A stretch of 64,000 bases of DNA from contig OY294044.1 of NCBI GenBank assembly GCA_958510825.1, forward strand, positions 71,436,095-71,500,094, given 5' to 3'. Below the pieces are notes generated by a model that had not been told where the DNA came from, did no database searches, and worked only from the letters and a program-made list of their open reading frames with translations. This DNA comes from Brachypterus glaber. Its lineage: Eukaryota > Arthropoda > Insecta > Coleoptera > Kateretidae. Of this stretch, positions 23,135 through 34,901 are shown piece after piece (position 1 is the stretch's first letter; each line of letters opens with the position of its first letter). The translations under genes were made by a program, and so were the position numbers.

Positions 23135-24724
23135 TTGTGCAGCAGATCCTTATCGAAAGCAGAGAGAAATTATAGTGTTACTGAGCGTGAATGTCTCGCT
23201 GTTATCTTTTGTATCGATAAATTTAGAGGTTACATCGAAGGTAGTCCTCATAAATTTACAGTAATTACTGATCACTATAGTTTGCTTTGGCTAAACAATA
23301 TGAAAGAACCTACTGGTAAACTTGCCAGATGGAGTGTTAAACTAGCACAACACAATTTTGACCTAGTGCATCGAAAAGGGAAAGCACATATCGTACCTGA
23401 TGCGTTGTCTAGAATTCCACATCCTGATCAAGAAATATCTGTTATTGACATTCCTGAAACTTCCTTTGATCCATGGTACATAGATCTGAAAAATAGTATC
23501 ATAGAATCTCCCGATAAATATCCTCAATTTGATGTGAAGGATAACATTATTTATAAATTTGTATCTAATCAGCTTCCTATGAAAAACAATATTCCGGAAT
23601 GGAAAATTTTTGTCCCTAAATCTCTTCGAAAAAAGGTAATTGCTTCTTGTCACAATCCCTCGACTGCAAGTCATTTTGGTTTTCTAAAAACACTATATCG
23701 AGTGCAAGAGTTGTATATTTGGCCAAAAATTAGGCGAGATATAGCGAACTTTTGTAAAAATTGTTTAGTCTGTGGAGCACAGAAACCGTCTAATACAGCA
23801 CGTGCTGGTTTGATGGGTTCTGAGAAAACTGTCTATTACCCTTGGCAGGTAATAGCTGCAGATTTAATTGGTCCAATGACTCGCAGTAAAAAAGGCAATT
23901 CCTATATACTTGTTGTCTCGGATTGGTTAACTAAGTATACCCTTATCCATCCCTTACGTAAGGCTGTTGCCGCCCCAATAATTAAATTTATTGAGGAAGA
24001 AGTCTTTCTTGTTTTTGGAGTTTCACAATTTATAACTGTAGATAATGGTCCTCAATTTGCCGGAAAAGAGTTTAAGAAACTTGCCGAAAAATATAAAGTT
24101 CAGAAGATTTGGTATACACCAAAATATCATGCCCAAGTGAACTTTGTAGAAAGACAAAACAAAATTGTTGGTACTGCTATCCGCAGCTATGTGAAAGATC
24201 ACAAAAATTGGGATCTTGAAATACCTAAAATCCAATATGCCATTAACACTTCTGTTAATGAAGCAACTGGATATTCCCCGTGTTTCTTGAATTTTGGAAG
24301 AAACATACCTATAACTGGAAATTTCTACGGTAAACTAAATAGTACCGAAGAAATAGAGTTACAAGCTGGAAATAGAGATAATCTTGTAGAAGATCTTGTA
24401 CATCTCAAGGATATTTTCAGTGATGTAAAGAAGCATATGCATGATTCGTATGTTAAGAATCAAAAAGCTTATAATTTACTTAAACGAGATGTTTCATTCT
24501 CAGTAGGTGACAAGGTATGGCGTAAGAATAAAATTCTATCTTCAGCCGCAAATAACTTTTCCAAAAAGTTGGCACCGAAGTTTATTTTATGTCAAGTCAC
24601 AGAGAAACTATCTAAAACTGTTTATCGTTTAACTAATGTAACAAACAAAACTGATGTTGGTACCTGGCACATCAAAGATTTAAAGCCGTACTATGGTTCT
24701 AACTCAGATGTTTCCGTTGGTTAG
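23135..24724 (+). CDS. Ty3/gypsy-type RNase H-integrase polyprotein, 5'-truncated
   Basis: An open frame of 529 codons. Residues 1-95 are the end of the RNase H domain (ERNYSVTERECLAV, TDHYSLLWL, PDALSR). The integrase follows: a zinc finger H173, H180, C210, C213, then the catalytic triad D243 (AADLIGP), D303 (DNGPQF) and E339 (ERQNK), then a C-terminal basic domain with FSVGDKVWR and WHIKDLKPYY. Integrase joins retroelement DNA to the host chromosome. Protease, reverse transcriptase and the front of RNase H are absent, and an upstream in-frame stop shows that the TTG at 23135 is only where the frame opens. HPQ next to the glutamate is altered to HAQ. The lack of frameshifts suggests a young copy. 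Confidence 0.9.
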   Translation: MCSRSLSKAERNYSVTERECLAVIFCIDKFRGYIEGSPHKFTVITDHYSLLWLNNMKEPTGKLARWSVKLAQHNFDLVHRKGKAHIVPDALSRIPHPDQEISVIDIPETSFDPWYIDLKNSIIESPDKYPQFDVKDNIIYKFVSNQLPMKNNIPEWKIFVPKSLRKKVIASCHNPSTASHFGFLKTLYRVQELYIWPKIRRDIANFCKNCLVCGAQKPSNTARAGLMGSEKTVYYPWQVIAADLIGPMTRSKKGNSYILVVSDWLTKYTLIHPLRKAVAAPIIKFIEEEVFLVFGVSQFITVDNGPQFAGKEFKKLAEKYKVQKIWYTPKYHAQVNFVERQNKIVGTAIRSYVKDHKNWDLEIPKIQYAINTSVNEATGYSPCFLNFGRNIPITGNFYGKLNSTEEIELQAGNRDNLVEDLVHLKDIFSDVKKHMHDSYVKNQKAYNLLKRDVSFSVGDKVWRKNKILSSAANNFSKKLAPKFILCQVTEKLSKTVYRLTNVTNKTDVGTWHIKDLKPYYGSNSDVSVG

Positions 24725-25110
24725 TTAAAAGCTTTGTATATACCTAGGTTAATTAGTTTTTAGTATCTTTAACTTTATCTTTATCTTAAATTAGTTTTAG
24801 TTTTCTAAATGGTTCCTGATTCTAGAAGTGATTTAGATGTATAAACTTTCCCGATTTTGTCGATCATTTGATGATCAAACCCCGATTGTGACGAACTTAA
24901 ACATAAATTGTTATATATAGTTCTCGATTGTGTCTCCTATCTGGACGTTTTGTACGCGTAAGATACTACCCATGAAATATCATTTACTATATAGAATCAT
25001 GGACTATTTACAATATACACCCTTCAATTTTTTTTGAAATTGTTTTTTTAGTTAATTGTCTGATGTTTAATTATCGCAAAAAATTAAACTGGGTTTAATT
25101 TTTCTTTTTC

Positions 25111-25122
25111 GGAGAGGGGTGG
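25111..25122 (+). other. Polypurine tract of the gypsy element
   Basis: GGAGAGGGGTGG lies directly before TGTAGCA, the expected position and form of a plus-strand priming tract. Confidence 0.65.
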
Positions 25123-25307
25123 TGTAGCAATTGAAAATTTCTACTTTATTTTTCTTAATTTTTATTATCGTATAAATACCTTTAGATTATTATAGCACAT
25201 AATACAGATTATCTTTGTCTGAATAAGGCACAACATTGTTTGTTGTTGTACGTTTAATTAATAGAAGGGTTTTAATTTTAAATAGTTGTTTTTTATATTA
25301 TTTTATT
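25123..25307 (+). repeat. Start of a 3' LTR, end not resolved
   Basis: It begins TGTAGCAATTG after the polypurine tract and contains TATAAATA at 25171. No matching 5' LTR exists in the window, so its length cannot be defined. It runs into the 30-bp inverted end at 25308. Confidence 0.5.
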
Positions 25308-25379
25308 GACTTAGTGCTCTTTACTTGTAAGCCGACGTCGTGGGCCTACAAGTAAAAGGCACTAAGTCCAAGGAGTTAA

Positions 25380-25900
25380 AAAAAATCTTTTTTTTTTAAT
25401 TAAAAAAAATCAAAAAAAAAGTTGTGTTTTGGAAAAGAAAGTTTTTCAATTTTTTTAAAAGTTTAATCCCCCATAACTTTTTTGTTTTTGGGGGGAATAC
25501 TTCCAAAAACAATAGAAATTTTTCCCTCACAGACCTTTGTTTTCCTAAAAATTTCAAGTCGATTAGTTTATTCGTTTTTGAGTTATGACATAAACTTGAG
25601 TCTTAAAGAACTGAAAATTAAATTTAAAAAAAGTATGGTTAGGTATTGTTTTGTTTTCAGCAGTATTTTTTAAATAACTCCATAAGGCATTCTATTCACG
25701 AAGACAACGGCAAAACATACTGTTCCTACATGTGCATATTTTAACCATTAATCTGGTAGTTATACACCCGTAGTTCTATAGAATATAACGCGATAGCACA
25801 AACTCCCAAAACACAGCCCTGTACAGAGATAGTAAAATGTTAAAGTTAAGCACGTAATCCTTTATAATCATATTATCATAATAATAACACTAGGCAACAA
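25380..25900. other. No recognisable gene
   Basis: AT-rich with poly-A and poly-T runs. The 63-codon frame at 25482-25673 is unremarkable. Confidence 0.5.
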
Positions 25901-26640
25901 ATCGCAACTTTTTTTTGCCCCGATCGGAAAGTAAATTTTTCTTACTAATTCGAGGGCGTAGAATCCGAATCTGAAAAACTAAGAAAAAAACCTCATATAC
26001 AGGTACTTCCAAAAATGAATCCTAATGGAGCTATGGTCTCCTAAATAAGCACCATTTTTAAAGGGCTATGGTAGCTTTAAAAGCGTTTTTTCGACCTACA
26101 TGTATGGAAACTTTTTTTCTTAGCTTTTGATGTAGAATAACATTGCATCACTAAAATTTTGGTTTTCAACATTTTAGTATTTAATTTTTCGTCCTCGAAC
26201 CGTGGAATTTTACCTTCAAATTAATTTTTCTCGAAAACGGTTAATCCTAGAGTATTACAACAAGAGTACCTTTTTTATGTATTTTGACCTGAGGAATCAT
26301 ATTTCAAAAATAAAATTGCAAAAAAATTACACAGAAATAAGTTTGGGACAAAAAACTGATAAGCCCCCTCCGTTTCGCACACCCCTGGTTGAAATAAGTA
26401 CATGAAAATAACACATAAAAACGGGCCTTGGTAGGATTAGTTGACGTGCAAAACCTCGTTGATATATCTCAAAGGGTTCCTGAGATATTAAATAAAAACC
26501 GATTTTTTTAGCCACTTTCAAAGGGGCGTAGCTCCCTTATGACGCATTTTTAGACATATGTTTATAAGAACTTTTTGTCATATTTTATGATGTAGAATCA
26601 TCTGTTAAAATTTTCGACGCTATTTCAAATACACCGTGTA
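25900..26640 (-). repeat. Dispersed repeat family R, copy 2
   Basis: Its reverse complement matches 16800-17000 (GTGCGAAA next to a purine run, AACCGTTTTCGAGAAAA). Its second half (TGCAAAACCTCGTTGATA, CTCAAAGGGT) matches 54180-54330. Heavily diverged and non-coding. Confidence 0.5.
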
Positions 26641-27404
26641 TAGACTGAAACGTGACGATTAAAATTTGCCAAAAGTAACCAAAAACAGATGTTTTTATTT
26701 TTATTAAATTTAATTGGCAACGTATAGTTAGAATTATATTAATGATATGTTATCACATTCCGAGACTTGTGAATTTTAGTGGTTAAACTTGGGGTAGCGT
26801 TTTTGCAAATTTTTGCTTAGAAAATATTTGAAACTTGACAATTAAACTTTTATCTTAAAATACTTTTTTCCATCCCCAAATCCTGCCTCTTTATATTATA
26901 TATGGGTGTTTCTACACTAATGGCAAATTTCATGTCCGGGCAGAAAAAATTATTATAATACATATTTTTTAAAATTTTTTTTTGCTTATATTGTTTAACT
27001 CGTTTATTTTTATTAAAAACATGTGATAAAATACTTAATATTTTGCTTCCATAGGAAAAAAAATGGAAATAGTTCGAAAATAGTGTACTTTTTACGTGTC
27101 CGAAATGAAAAATTTAATTTTTATCAAAGAAAACTTTTTTTTTGTTTGGTGTATTTGCGGTTTTTGATATTAAAAAGTTTGGACGCCTTTATAGAATTAA
27201 AATAAGATGTAATACGCTCACATATTTGTTGGTTTGTTGTTTTATTTACCATTACTTAAAAACTAAATATTAAATATCATTGATAGGACTGAAAATGATA
27301 ACCACTTAATATAGGATTTGATTAAAAAAAAAAGTTCCATTATATTGCATTTGGTAGGGGAGTTTTTAAATTTTTATGTTTTCCAACTACATGGATGTCA
27401 GTCA
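26641..27404. other. No recognisable gene
   Basis: AT-rich. No ORF with recognisable content. Confidence 0.5.
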
Positions 27405-27645
27405 AATCGTCATAGACCGTTCTGCCAATTTTTTAATTACTTTATTTATGTATTACCCATTGAAGAGAACAATCAAATCCTTATATTATTTTTAACAGTA
27501 ATATTGAAAAGTACCATCGATTTACCAACACTAAGATCAAATACTTTTATTAGATTAAAAGGGGCCTTAAATTTTAAAAATCGTCATAGACCGTTCTGCC
27601 AGCGTCATAGATCGTTCTTCCAGCGTCATAGACCGCTCTGCCACA
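27405..27645 (+). repeat. 20-21-bp motif array, CGTCATAGACCGTTCTGCCA
   Basis: The motif occurs at 27408-27427 and then three times in a row at 27582, 27603 and 27623 (the last two with one to three changes). The frame through it gives repeated NRHRPFCQ-like words, which I take as a by-product of the DNA repeat. Confidence 0.75.
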
Positions 27646-27689
27646 CATTTTCATTAAACAGTTTTTTTTGGAAACATATTTATTAGGTT

Positions 27690-28570
27690 TTTTTTACCTG
27701 TTAAAGTATTTTTGGAGTGCTGATTTCAAATCTTGTGTTAATTTTAAAAAATTTAAGATGGCGGATTAAATATGGCGGACATTTTCTTTAAATTTAAAAT
27801 TTTCTTTAAATAATAGCATTGGGGGTTTTGAGACCGTTAAAAATAAATATGCCTTATAATAATATTATAAAATTCAAAATGACGGACTCAAGATGCCGAA
27901 TTTAAGATTACGAATTATTAAAAACGATTTTTTACTACAATAAATAAAATTCTACGAAATTAATTTGGGAACAACTAAAAAAAAATAAATAATATCAATG
28001 CATTAACGTTCAAAATGGCGAATCCAAGATGGCGTATTATAAAACAAATATACAGGGTGTATAGGGTCTTCTGCATTAATTATTAAAAATAAAAATAATA
28101 AAAAATTTTCACTACAAACCAAGCTTTTAAATATTTCTTTAATTAAAACAATAAACCTGAACCCATATCAATGTTAATAAATCTTTGGGTTTTATTCCTT
28201 TTTTAAATAATTAAGAGCCATCCTTTTTTAATAAACGACAAAAAAATCCTTTAATTTGATACCATCTTTAATAAAAAATAATCAGTAGGTCATAAACACA
28301 GTCCAGCAGCCATTTTTGTTTTCTTGCAAACAAATGTAATATAATGTAACCTAAACAAATACTTTACTTGATATATTTTTAAAATTATTTTGCCATAAAA
28401 AATTACGTCTGGCAGCCGCCATTTTGATTTTTTGTGAATCAAATTTAATATTCAGTTACCTACGAAAAATTTCCTTTAATTTGATACCCAACTTGACACC
28501 TTTTAAAATTTTTAATTTTTTCGTCACAAACAAATGACACCTATCAGCCGCCATTTTATTTTTTTTTGCA
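27690..28570. repeat. Region rich in ATGGCGG words
   Basis: AAGATGGCGG at 27755, ATGGCGG at 27772, AAAATGGCGA at 28013, AAGATGGCGT at 28028, then the reverse orientation GCCGCCATTTT at 28415 and 28547. The words switch strand halfway, so the region may be a decayed inverted-repeat element. The motif resembles the YY1/Pho binding consensus; any binding is inference. Confidence 0.5.
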
Positions 28571-29130
28571 ACCTTAATGTCGCCCAGAATATTTCCCAAA
28601 TAATATATACCTTAATCAAAATCGTCGATATCGGATAAAGCGTTTGGCTTCAGGAGAATATATAAACATACGTAGACTGTAAAAAACGGAACCTTTTCTT
28701 TTTCAAAATAGTGTCTGTTCTTTGCATTTACAAACCGTAAAGACCATTTCCTTTCATTTTTAAGTGATTTTGGTTATTTAGTGATAAAAAAAAGTTACTG
28801 GACCAAAATCGTTATTTTTTTACTCATTACTGTAAAAATACCCATATATAGTAAATAAACATTTGTGTATCACATCTAAACTATGATAAACTGTCCTGTG
28901 GTTTAAGCAACTAGCAGTTTTGGAACTGTTTACACTATCTAGAGCCACAAATTTTCAATTTACTTCGATACTACGGCTTCATGATCAATCTTTTCTGACA
29001 TGCCCCAAGTGAGCAAGTGATTTCAACATAAAAATCATCCCAGGAAGGAAAATCATCCAAGGAAAATGTATATGTGTACTTTTACCAAATTGGTGCCAAG
29101 TTACTAGTTTGAATTTTCAGTCTTTGATCA
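28571..29130. other. No recognisable gene
   Basis: AT-rich without identifiable features. Confidence 0.5.
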
Positions 29131-30365
29131 AAAGCCTATTAACTTGGGTCCAGTTTAAATAACACGGTCGTACCGCAAAATAATTGCCGGCATTGGACCA
29201 ATTTTTTAAACTAATTTTGGATCGTAGATTTCGAATCTGTAATCAGATTTTTTGGGTCACATCAGGATTTTTTTCTGTATGTACTTAAAGTTGTCAATTT
29301 ACTCTAGTTTACAAGTTTTTTTATTTGTTTTCTGGGGTAATTTGATACGGAAAAATTCAGAATATAAAAAAACAGGTTTTAAAAACATATTATATATAAT
29401 ATATTATGCTATATATAGTATTTACAAAATAATTCGGAACCGCTTTAAGCTAAAACTTGGTACGAAAATGTGGCAGGTCAGTAAATCAACTAGTTCAAAC
29501 TATTTTTGTGTTAAATGGGATGAAGAGGGAGAAAATTAATATTTTTTGCGAGAGCTAATTATTTACTTAAGTAAAAAAATGCTTCACTTATGCAAAGTAG
29601 TCTAACAAAAAAAAATGTTTTTGCAAACCCTTTTATTTATTTATATTTCAATACAAAAGTATAGGTATAATAAAAGCAAAAGTGAAGAAGGTTTGTATAC
29701 AATTTTTGTACATTAATTTTATTCTTTAGCTCTTTTTATTTGCCTACTGTACTTGGTTACATCTGTGTCATGTTTAAGAGCCCAGCAATATTCTGCCAGC
29801 ATATGCGTTCTTGTCTTTTGTTTTTATAACTTATAAATTGACTTAAAAACCTTGGTTATACTTGCTTCAATGCTAGAGTTTTAGGGAAAAAACTCCTTAT
29901 AAAATAGTGTAAATTAGCAACTTTAAGTGCATATAGAAAAAAATCCTAACGTGGCCCGAAAAATTTGATTACAGAATCGAAATCTACGACCTAAAATTGA
30001 TCAAAAGTTGGTCCAGTGGCAAAAACTTTTTTTCTTCACCCCATTTAATACAAAAATAGTTTGATCTAGCTGATTTACTGACCTGCCACGTTTTAAAACC
30101 AAGTTTTAGCTTAAAGCCATTCCGAATTATTTTGCAAATACTATAATATGTTTTTAAAACTTGTTTAATTTTGTTTTGATTCTGAACTTTTCTCGTATCA
30201 AATTACCCCAGAAAGCAAACAAAAAAAAACTGGTAAGCTAGAGTAAATTGACAAATTTAAGTGCATATAGAAAAAATCCTGAGGTGACCCGAAAAATCTG
30301 ATTACAGATTTAAAATCTACGACCCAAAATTAGTTAAAAAAAGTTGGTCCGATGCCAGAATTTTT
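29130..30365. repeat. Inverted repeat with a partial third copy
   Basis: About 29130-29525 is mirrored by about 30030-30365 (GTCAGTAAATCA against TGATTTACTGAC, CTTGGTACG-type block against AACCAAGTTTTAGC). The block AAGTGCATATAGAAAAAA with GATTACAGA occurs again at about 29925-30020, so one arm end is duplicated. Non-coding foldback element. Confidence 0.6.
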
Positions 30366-30486
30366 TTTTGCTGTTATACCTTGTAATTGTTGGTACATGG
30401 AAGCAAATTTTATCCATACATTCTTATTTATTACGAAAATTAATTTATGCGTACACTGTAAATACTAGGCAAATATTTTCTTTATT

Positions 30487-31050
30487 AAAATGTCCTTATT
30501 GGCTTTACCAGTTTAAATCAAAATATCATTCAAAATAAATAAAAAATTTAGGTTCTTTTATGCGATCATTTTACATTAAAAACAATGAAGAATTTTAAAG
30601 GAAGCGCCCCTAAAAATTATGTAACTTATTTCTTCAGCGCCTTGTTTCTAAAAGTATTACTTAGTTTTGGCAGTTTAATGTGGAGTTGATAGCCCTTAAC
30701 ACCTGGTTCCTAAGGATCTTTGTGTTATCCGCAAAGACCTCTTTATATCATCCCTGTTTCTTGCATCAAGTCTGGTACGGTTACTTAGAAGTGTTCGCGA
30801 TCGTTCCAGAAGTATTTCCACCTTAGACTTTCAGTGATGGACATTCCAGTGGACATTTATATAAGGTAGCAGGGTTCTTTTTCAAGCTTGCCTACGTTCT
30901 CATTATATCTATTCCTTGATGACCTGGCAACCATATTAAATTTACTGTATTATGTTCTTAAAAGTTCCCAAAGAAATCGATTGAAACTTATTTTTCTATT
31001 TTCTGTATTTAAATTCCTATTGACAATTTCGGGCCTTCACTAATTAAAAT
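30487..31050 (-). pseudogene. Non-LTR retrotransposon RNase H relic, tandem copy 1
   Basis: On the minus strand near 30905-30950 a frame reads IWLPGHQGID, then after a frameshift NENVGKL, matching the end of the RNase H domain in non-LTR retrotransposons (W-x-PGH-x-GI-x-x-NE). The rest has stops and shifts. About 566 bp later the whole segment is repeated. Clearly decayed. Confidence 0.45.
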
Positions 31051-31052
31051 TA

Positions 31053-32410
31053 AAAATGTGCTTATTGGCTTGACCGGTTTTAATCATAAAGCATTTAAAA
31101 TAAATCGATTTAACATTTAGTTGAAAACTAAGGTTCTTTTATGCGATCATTTTACATCAAAAGCAATGAAGAATTTAAAGCAAGTACCCATAAAAATTAT
31201 GTAACTTATTTCTTCATTATCTTGTTTCTTAAACTGATACTTAGTTTTGGTAGTTCAATGTGGAGTTGATAGCACTTAACACCCGGTTCCTAAAGATCTT
31301 TATGTTATCCGCAGACCTCTTTATATCATCCCTGTTTCTTGTATGAAGTCTGATACGGTTACTTAGAAGTATTCGCGATCGTTCCAGAAGTACTTCCAAC
31401 TTAGACTTTTGAGTAATGGATATTTATATAAAAGGTAGTAGGGTTCTTTTATCCAGTGCACGATTCCTACCTTGTTTTCAAGGTTGCCCACCTTCTCATT
31501 ACATCTATTCCTATGACCTGGCACCCATTTTAAATTTATATTATTTTCAGCAACTTTAAAATTTAAAAGTTCCCAAATAAATCGATTGAAACTTATTTTT
31601 TAACCGACTTCCAAAAAGAAGGAGGCTATCAATTCGTCGTGTGACTTTGTTTTTTTATGTTTGTTCCCGCATAACTTTGGAACGAATGAACGGAATTTGA
31701 TGAAACTTCTTGCAACTTAAAGAGGGCATTCATGAGGTGGTCTCTTTTTAATTTGACGCTCGGATAATGCCGGGTAAGCCGGATAATTAAGATAAATCTA
31801 ACAATTTTAACGCAATTTTACTTAAAAACGGCTTAATTTGGTTCTACTACCAACCAAATTTTTAGAGAAATATCGAATAACTCGGATAAGCCGGATAACT
31901 TGATTAAGGGGTCATTAAAATACTGCGGCATCCTGAAATCTTTTATATGCCGCTAAAACTTGATTCTTTGGACCTGTAATATTAAAATACCAAGAGAAAA
32001 TGATAAATTTTGTGATTTTACCTTAAGGCGTTATTTGATTATTTTCTAACGCTTAAAGTTTAACAAGATTTTCTTTAGTATTTTGTTTAAAATAAGGTTG
32101 GTTGGACTCTTGGGCACTGAAATAAAAATATTAGATAATGACGTCACAACGCACTGTTAAACTAAAAAGTAAAAAATAAAAAATACTTAAGTCGGTGCCA
32201 ATTTCACAGCAAACAATAATAAAATAATAAAAAAATAATTGTTAGTAATTTATTTAGGGAATGGTGAAATTGGCACCGACTTAAGTATTTTTTATTTTTT
32301 ACTTTTTAGAGACAGAAGTCGGTTCATTTTTTTTTGCGAAAAGTTTTTATTTAATTGTCTGTATAATATATAATATCTATTGACAATTTGGGGCCTTCAC
32401 TGAAGAAAGT
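31053..32410 (-). pseudogene. Non-LTR RNase H relic, tandem copy 2, interrupted
   Basis: Same segment as 30487-31050. The minus-strand frame reads KWVPGHRNRCNEKVGNL without a shift. The copy is split by the AACCGACTTC-family repeat at 31607-32348; the matching end (CTATTGACAATTTGGGG) resumes near 32379. Confidence 0.45.
31607..32348 (+). mobile_element. AACCGACTTC-family repeat, copy 2
   Basis: Starts TAACCGACTTCCAAAAAGAA and carries GAAGTCGGTT in inverted orientation near 32317. A strong internal inverted pair (GTCGGTGCCAATTT against AAATTGGCACCGAC) sits at about 32193-32281. Same family as 5961-6619. The neighbouring tandem copy 30487-31050 shows the uninterrupted site. Confidence 0.7.
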
Positions 32411-33175
32411 ACACTAATTCTTTTATCTTTTTAAAAGAAAAAGCGATGTTTCCATTTAAGGATAATAAAAACGTGCTTATCTGGTATTTATATAACAATG
32501 GTATTTGAAGAGTAATTGTTCATATAATGGTCTGAAATAAGTTAAAATTGTACACAAAGAAAAATAATTACTTGATCCGAATATTTAACATTCTGGTGGA
32601 TATTATTTAGGCAAATCAAGTAATAGTATAATGTTAAGAAAACTGCACATTTAAAAGCAAAAGATTATATGTGACAGAGACCGATGTCAGATATAATTAA
32701 GCCTAATAGGGTCACTAGAGTTGAGAAATGGAATTTCTTGTCTCGTATGTCGAGTCATGATTTAAAGAAAAAAAAGAAATAGGTTAATTTTGTCTTGAAA
32801 ATTTCTCGCTACTGTCTTAATTTTCAATTGATTTTTTATTATTGACAGTAATTCCACAGGAACACAAAAAAAAATAAGTTTGTGGTAATAAAAAAGCGAC
32901 CTACACTGAGAATTTGTTATGGTAGTAAATACTAAACGTTTTTGCCTATTTGGAACTCCAGGCAACCTTAGTTATTAATTACAAGTTATACTTTGACGCA
33001 AGGATCTGTGGCTACGGGAAATATGTTTGGAATATGTGTGCCAGTGAGAGGCCGGTTGTATACACATTATAACGCTTTTGACGGAAAAGTTGTTCTGTTA
33101 TGTTTTACTGTAACAACTTGCAAATAATAAAAATGTTGCATGTGGCAAAAACTACGGTTACGAATTATCAGTGTA
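32411..33175. other. No recognisable gene
   Basis: AT-rich, no ORF with recognisable content. Confidence 0.5.
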
Positions 33176-33318
33176 AAATAGTATATTATTTACCAAGTGA
33201 GAGAAGTTTAACATTTTTGACCTGCGTCAAATTGCGGGATTAGCGCGCTAGCGCGAAGCCTGCAAGACGCGGTCTAAAATGTTAAATCTTCACTCACGTG
33301 GAAAATATAGTATTTTTT
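33176..33318. repeat. Hairpin element with CpG-rich core
   Basis: Arms carrying TAACATTTTTGACC and GGTCTAAAATGTTA pair over about 55 bp. The core contains TAGCGCGCTAGCGCG, a GC-rich palindrome that stands out against the AT-rich background. Confidence 0.65.
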
Positions 33319-33526
33319 TCACTACCAGTACAATTAATTAGGTATTTATTTATTTTACTAAAATTTAATGAAAAAGCTTATAAATTTAAAATATCACGCT
33401 GGCCGTTCGCGGCCATTAAAAAAACAAATGAATAACTTGACATTTCTGGCAGGAATTTTCTGGTGATCTGCTAAAATTATTAAGTTAGAAAGTGTTTCCG
33501 TGTTAAGTGTAATAAAATATATAATA

Positions 33527-33667
33527 ATGGAAAGTGAAATGCAAAGTGATGATTCTGGTACTCTCCCAGAAATAAGGGGACAGGCGAAAACTGTGAGGGA
33601 GAATCAATATATGGGGGTTGTACCTCTAGTAATCTGTGATCCTTACGGTAATATATGGGTTGTATGA
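33527..33667 (+). CDS. Possible small ORF, 46 codons
   Basis: The frame opens MESEMQSDDSGTLPEIRGQA and ends GNIWVV before a TGA. The acidic, serine-rich start and normal codon use are more protein-like than neighbouring frames. It may be a 5' exon or a remnant. I do not recognise it. Confidence 0.2.
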   Translation: MESEMQSDDSGTLPEIRGQAKTVRENQYMGVVPLVICDPYGNIWVV

Positions 33668-33974
33668 TCTATGGTTGAATATGATGGACCAATGATTTTC
33701 ACTTTTTGAAGTGTTTTTGATAAAACATTTTTTATAAGTGCTAATTTATTTAATATTTTTTAATTTATCATGCAATAAATAAATTTGGTACCTAAAGACA
33801 CTTGTAAATAGCAATGTGATTTCATAATTAAGTGAAACGTCAGATGCCAAAACAGCTGAATAAAAATTCATTATTAACCATGGTGCAATTTCATTATTTT
33901 TAGAACCTCTGACGTCATAGGTAGAGAAATAATATTTCTACCAATGAAAAGAACAGTAATAAAGATGTGCTTTT

Positions 33975-34901
33975 AGGCGTGGTCTACACTTGTAGACCAT
34001 TTTATTTTTTGTTAAAAAAAAAACATATTTATATTTTTAAAAACCAAATATCTTATGTTATTTATTTGGTTGTATTTAAAAGTTATTTACATATTTTTTT
34101 CAAATTATTATTGTTTTAGTAAGTGTTAAGGGTAAAAGAAAAATGATACAATTCTAACATATATTTTACATCTGTACGGTAATTTGTAAAAAAAAAATAA
34201 AAATAACTTAACAAACTTTCGGAAACTAAAACATTAGTTTTTTTTTTTAACATGTACGATTATAAAAAAATAAAAAACACCTAAATTAAAAGAAAAAAAT
34301 ATTATAAAATTTTACTCGAAATCATGCAATATTTTAGTAACTCATGCGCCTTGTACATGTGCTCTTTGCAATCGTAGTTATGATATTTTGAGCATTTTTT
34401 TTTTCGATTTATTTTCCACATTTAGTGTCCAACGTATTTTTAGTTTTATAGAACAGAAAATTACCTTATTTATCAAAAACATTACGTATGAGCTCTTTCA
34501 TGCCCAAAAAGACTCGTGCCAGTGTCTTCCTATAAACTGCTATTTTTTTTGGTGGTAAAGACATATTGTATCTTTAATTTATCTTTAAACTAATAAACTA
34601 ACTTTGAAAAACATTATTCACAAAAAGAAACCATAAGAACTTACACAAAATAAAAAAAATGCAAAAATAAAAAAGGTAACGTGGTTAATCGCGCGGTCTA
34701 CAATCGTAGACCAGGCAGGTTTCAATATGAATAAAAACAATATTATACCCATTCAAAGTGTGAATTATTACTGATCTAATAGATTGATGCATAATGCACA
34801 GCTACTCGAAGGGGCGCAAGCGTAAACACTCCGTGTAAAAAGTTACCCAGCTGAAAAAAAGCATGGTCTACGATCGTAGACCGCGCGCCTAACGAAGGGT
34901 T
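33975..34901. mobile_element. TTAA-type element with GGTCTAC palindromes
   Basis: The right end read inward is CCCTTCGTTAGGCGCGCG followed at once by the palindrome GGTCTACGATCGTAGACC (34865-34882), with TTAA outside (34902-34905). The palindrome recurs near 34698 and near the left end at 33980 (GGTCTACACTTGTAGACC). The left terminus is decayed (TTTTAGGCG remains) and its TTAA is lost. No ORF. Confidence 0.6.

Larger units (their letters stand above)
22633..25337. mobile_element. 2.7-kb unit with 30-bp inverted ends around a gypsy fragment
   Basis: 22633-22662 and 25308-25337 are inverted copies with two mismatches (core GGCTTACAAGTAAA, GCACTAAGTC). The same words recur inside near 22805-22855 and just outside at 25343-25368. 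The enclosed DNA holds a Ty3/gypsy pol fragment and the start of its 3' LTR. Either the retroelement landed in an inverted-repeat element, or a transposon captured it. Confidence 0.6.

Noticed and set aside
23363..24235. Minus-strand frames of 103 and 70 codons
   Set aside because: They lie antisense inside the gypsy integrase frame and have no features of their own.
27318..27686. 122-codon frame with repeated RHRPFCQ words
   Set aside because: The repetition follows the DNA motif array, and the rest of the frame is low-complexity.
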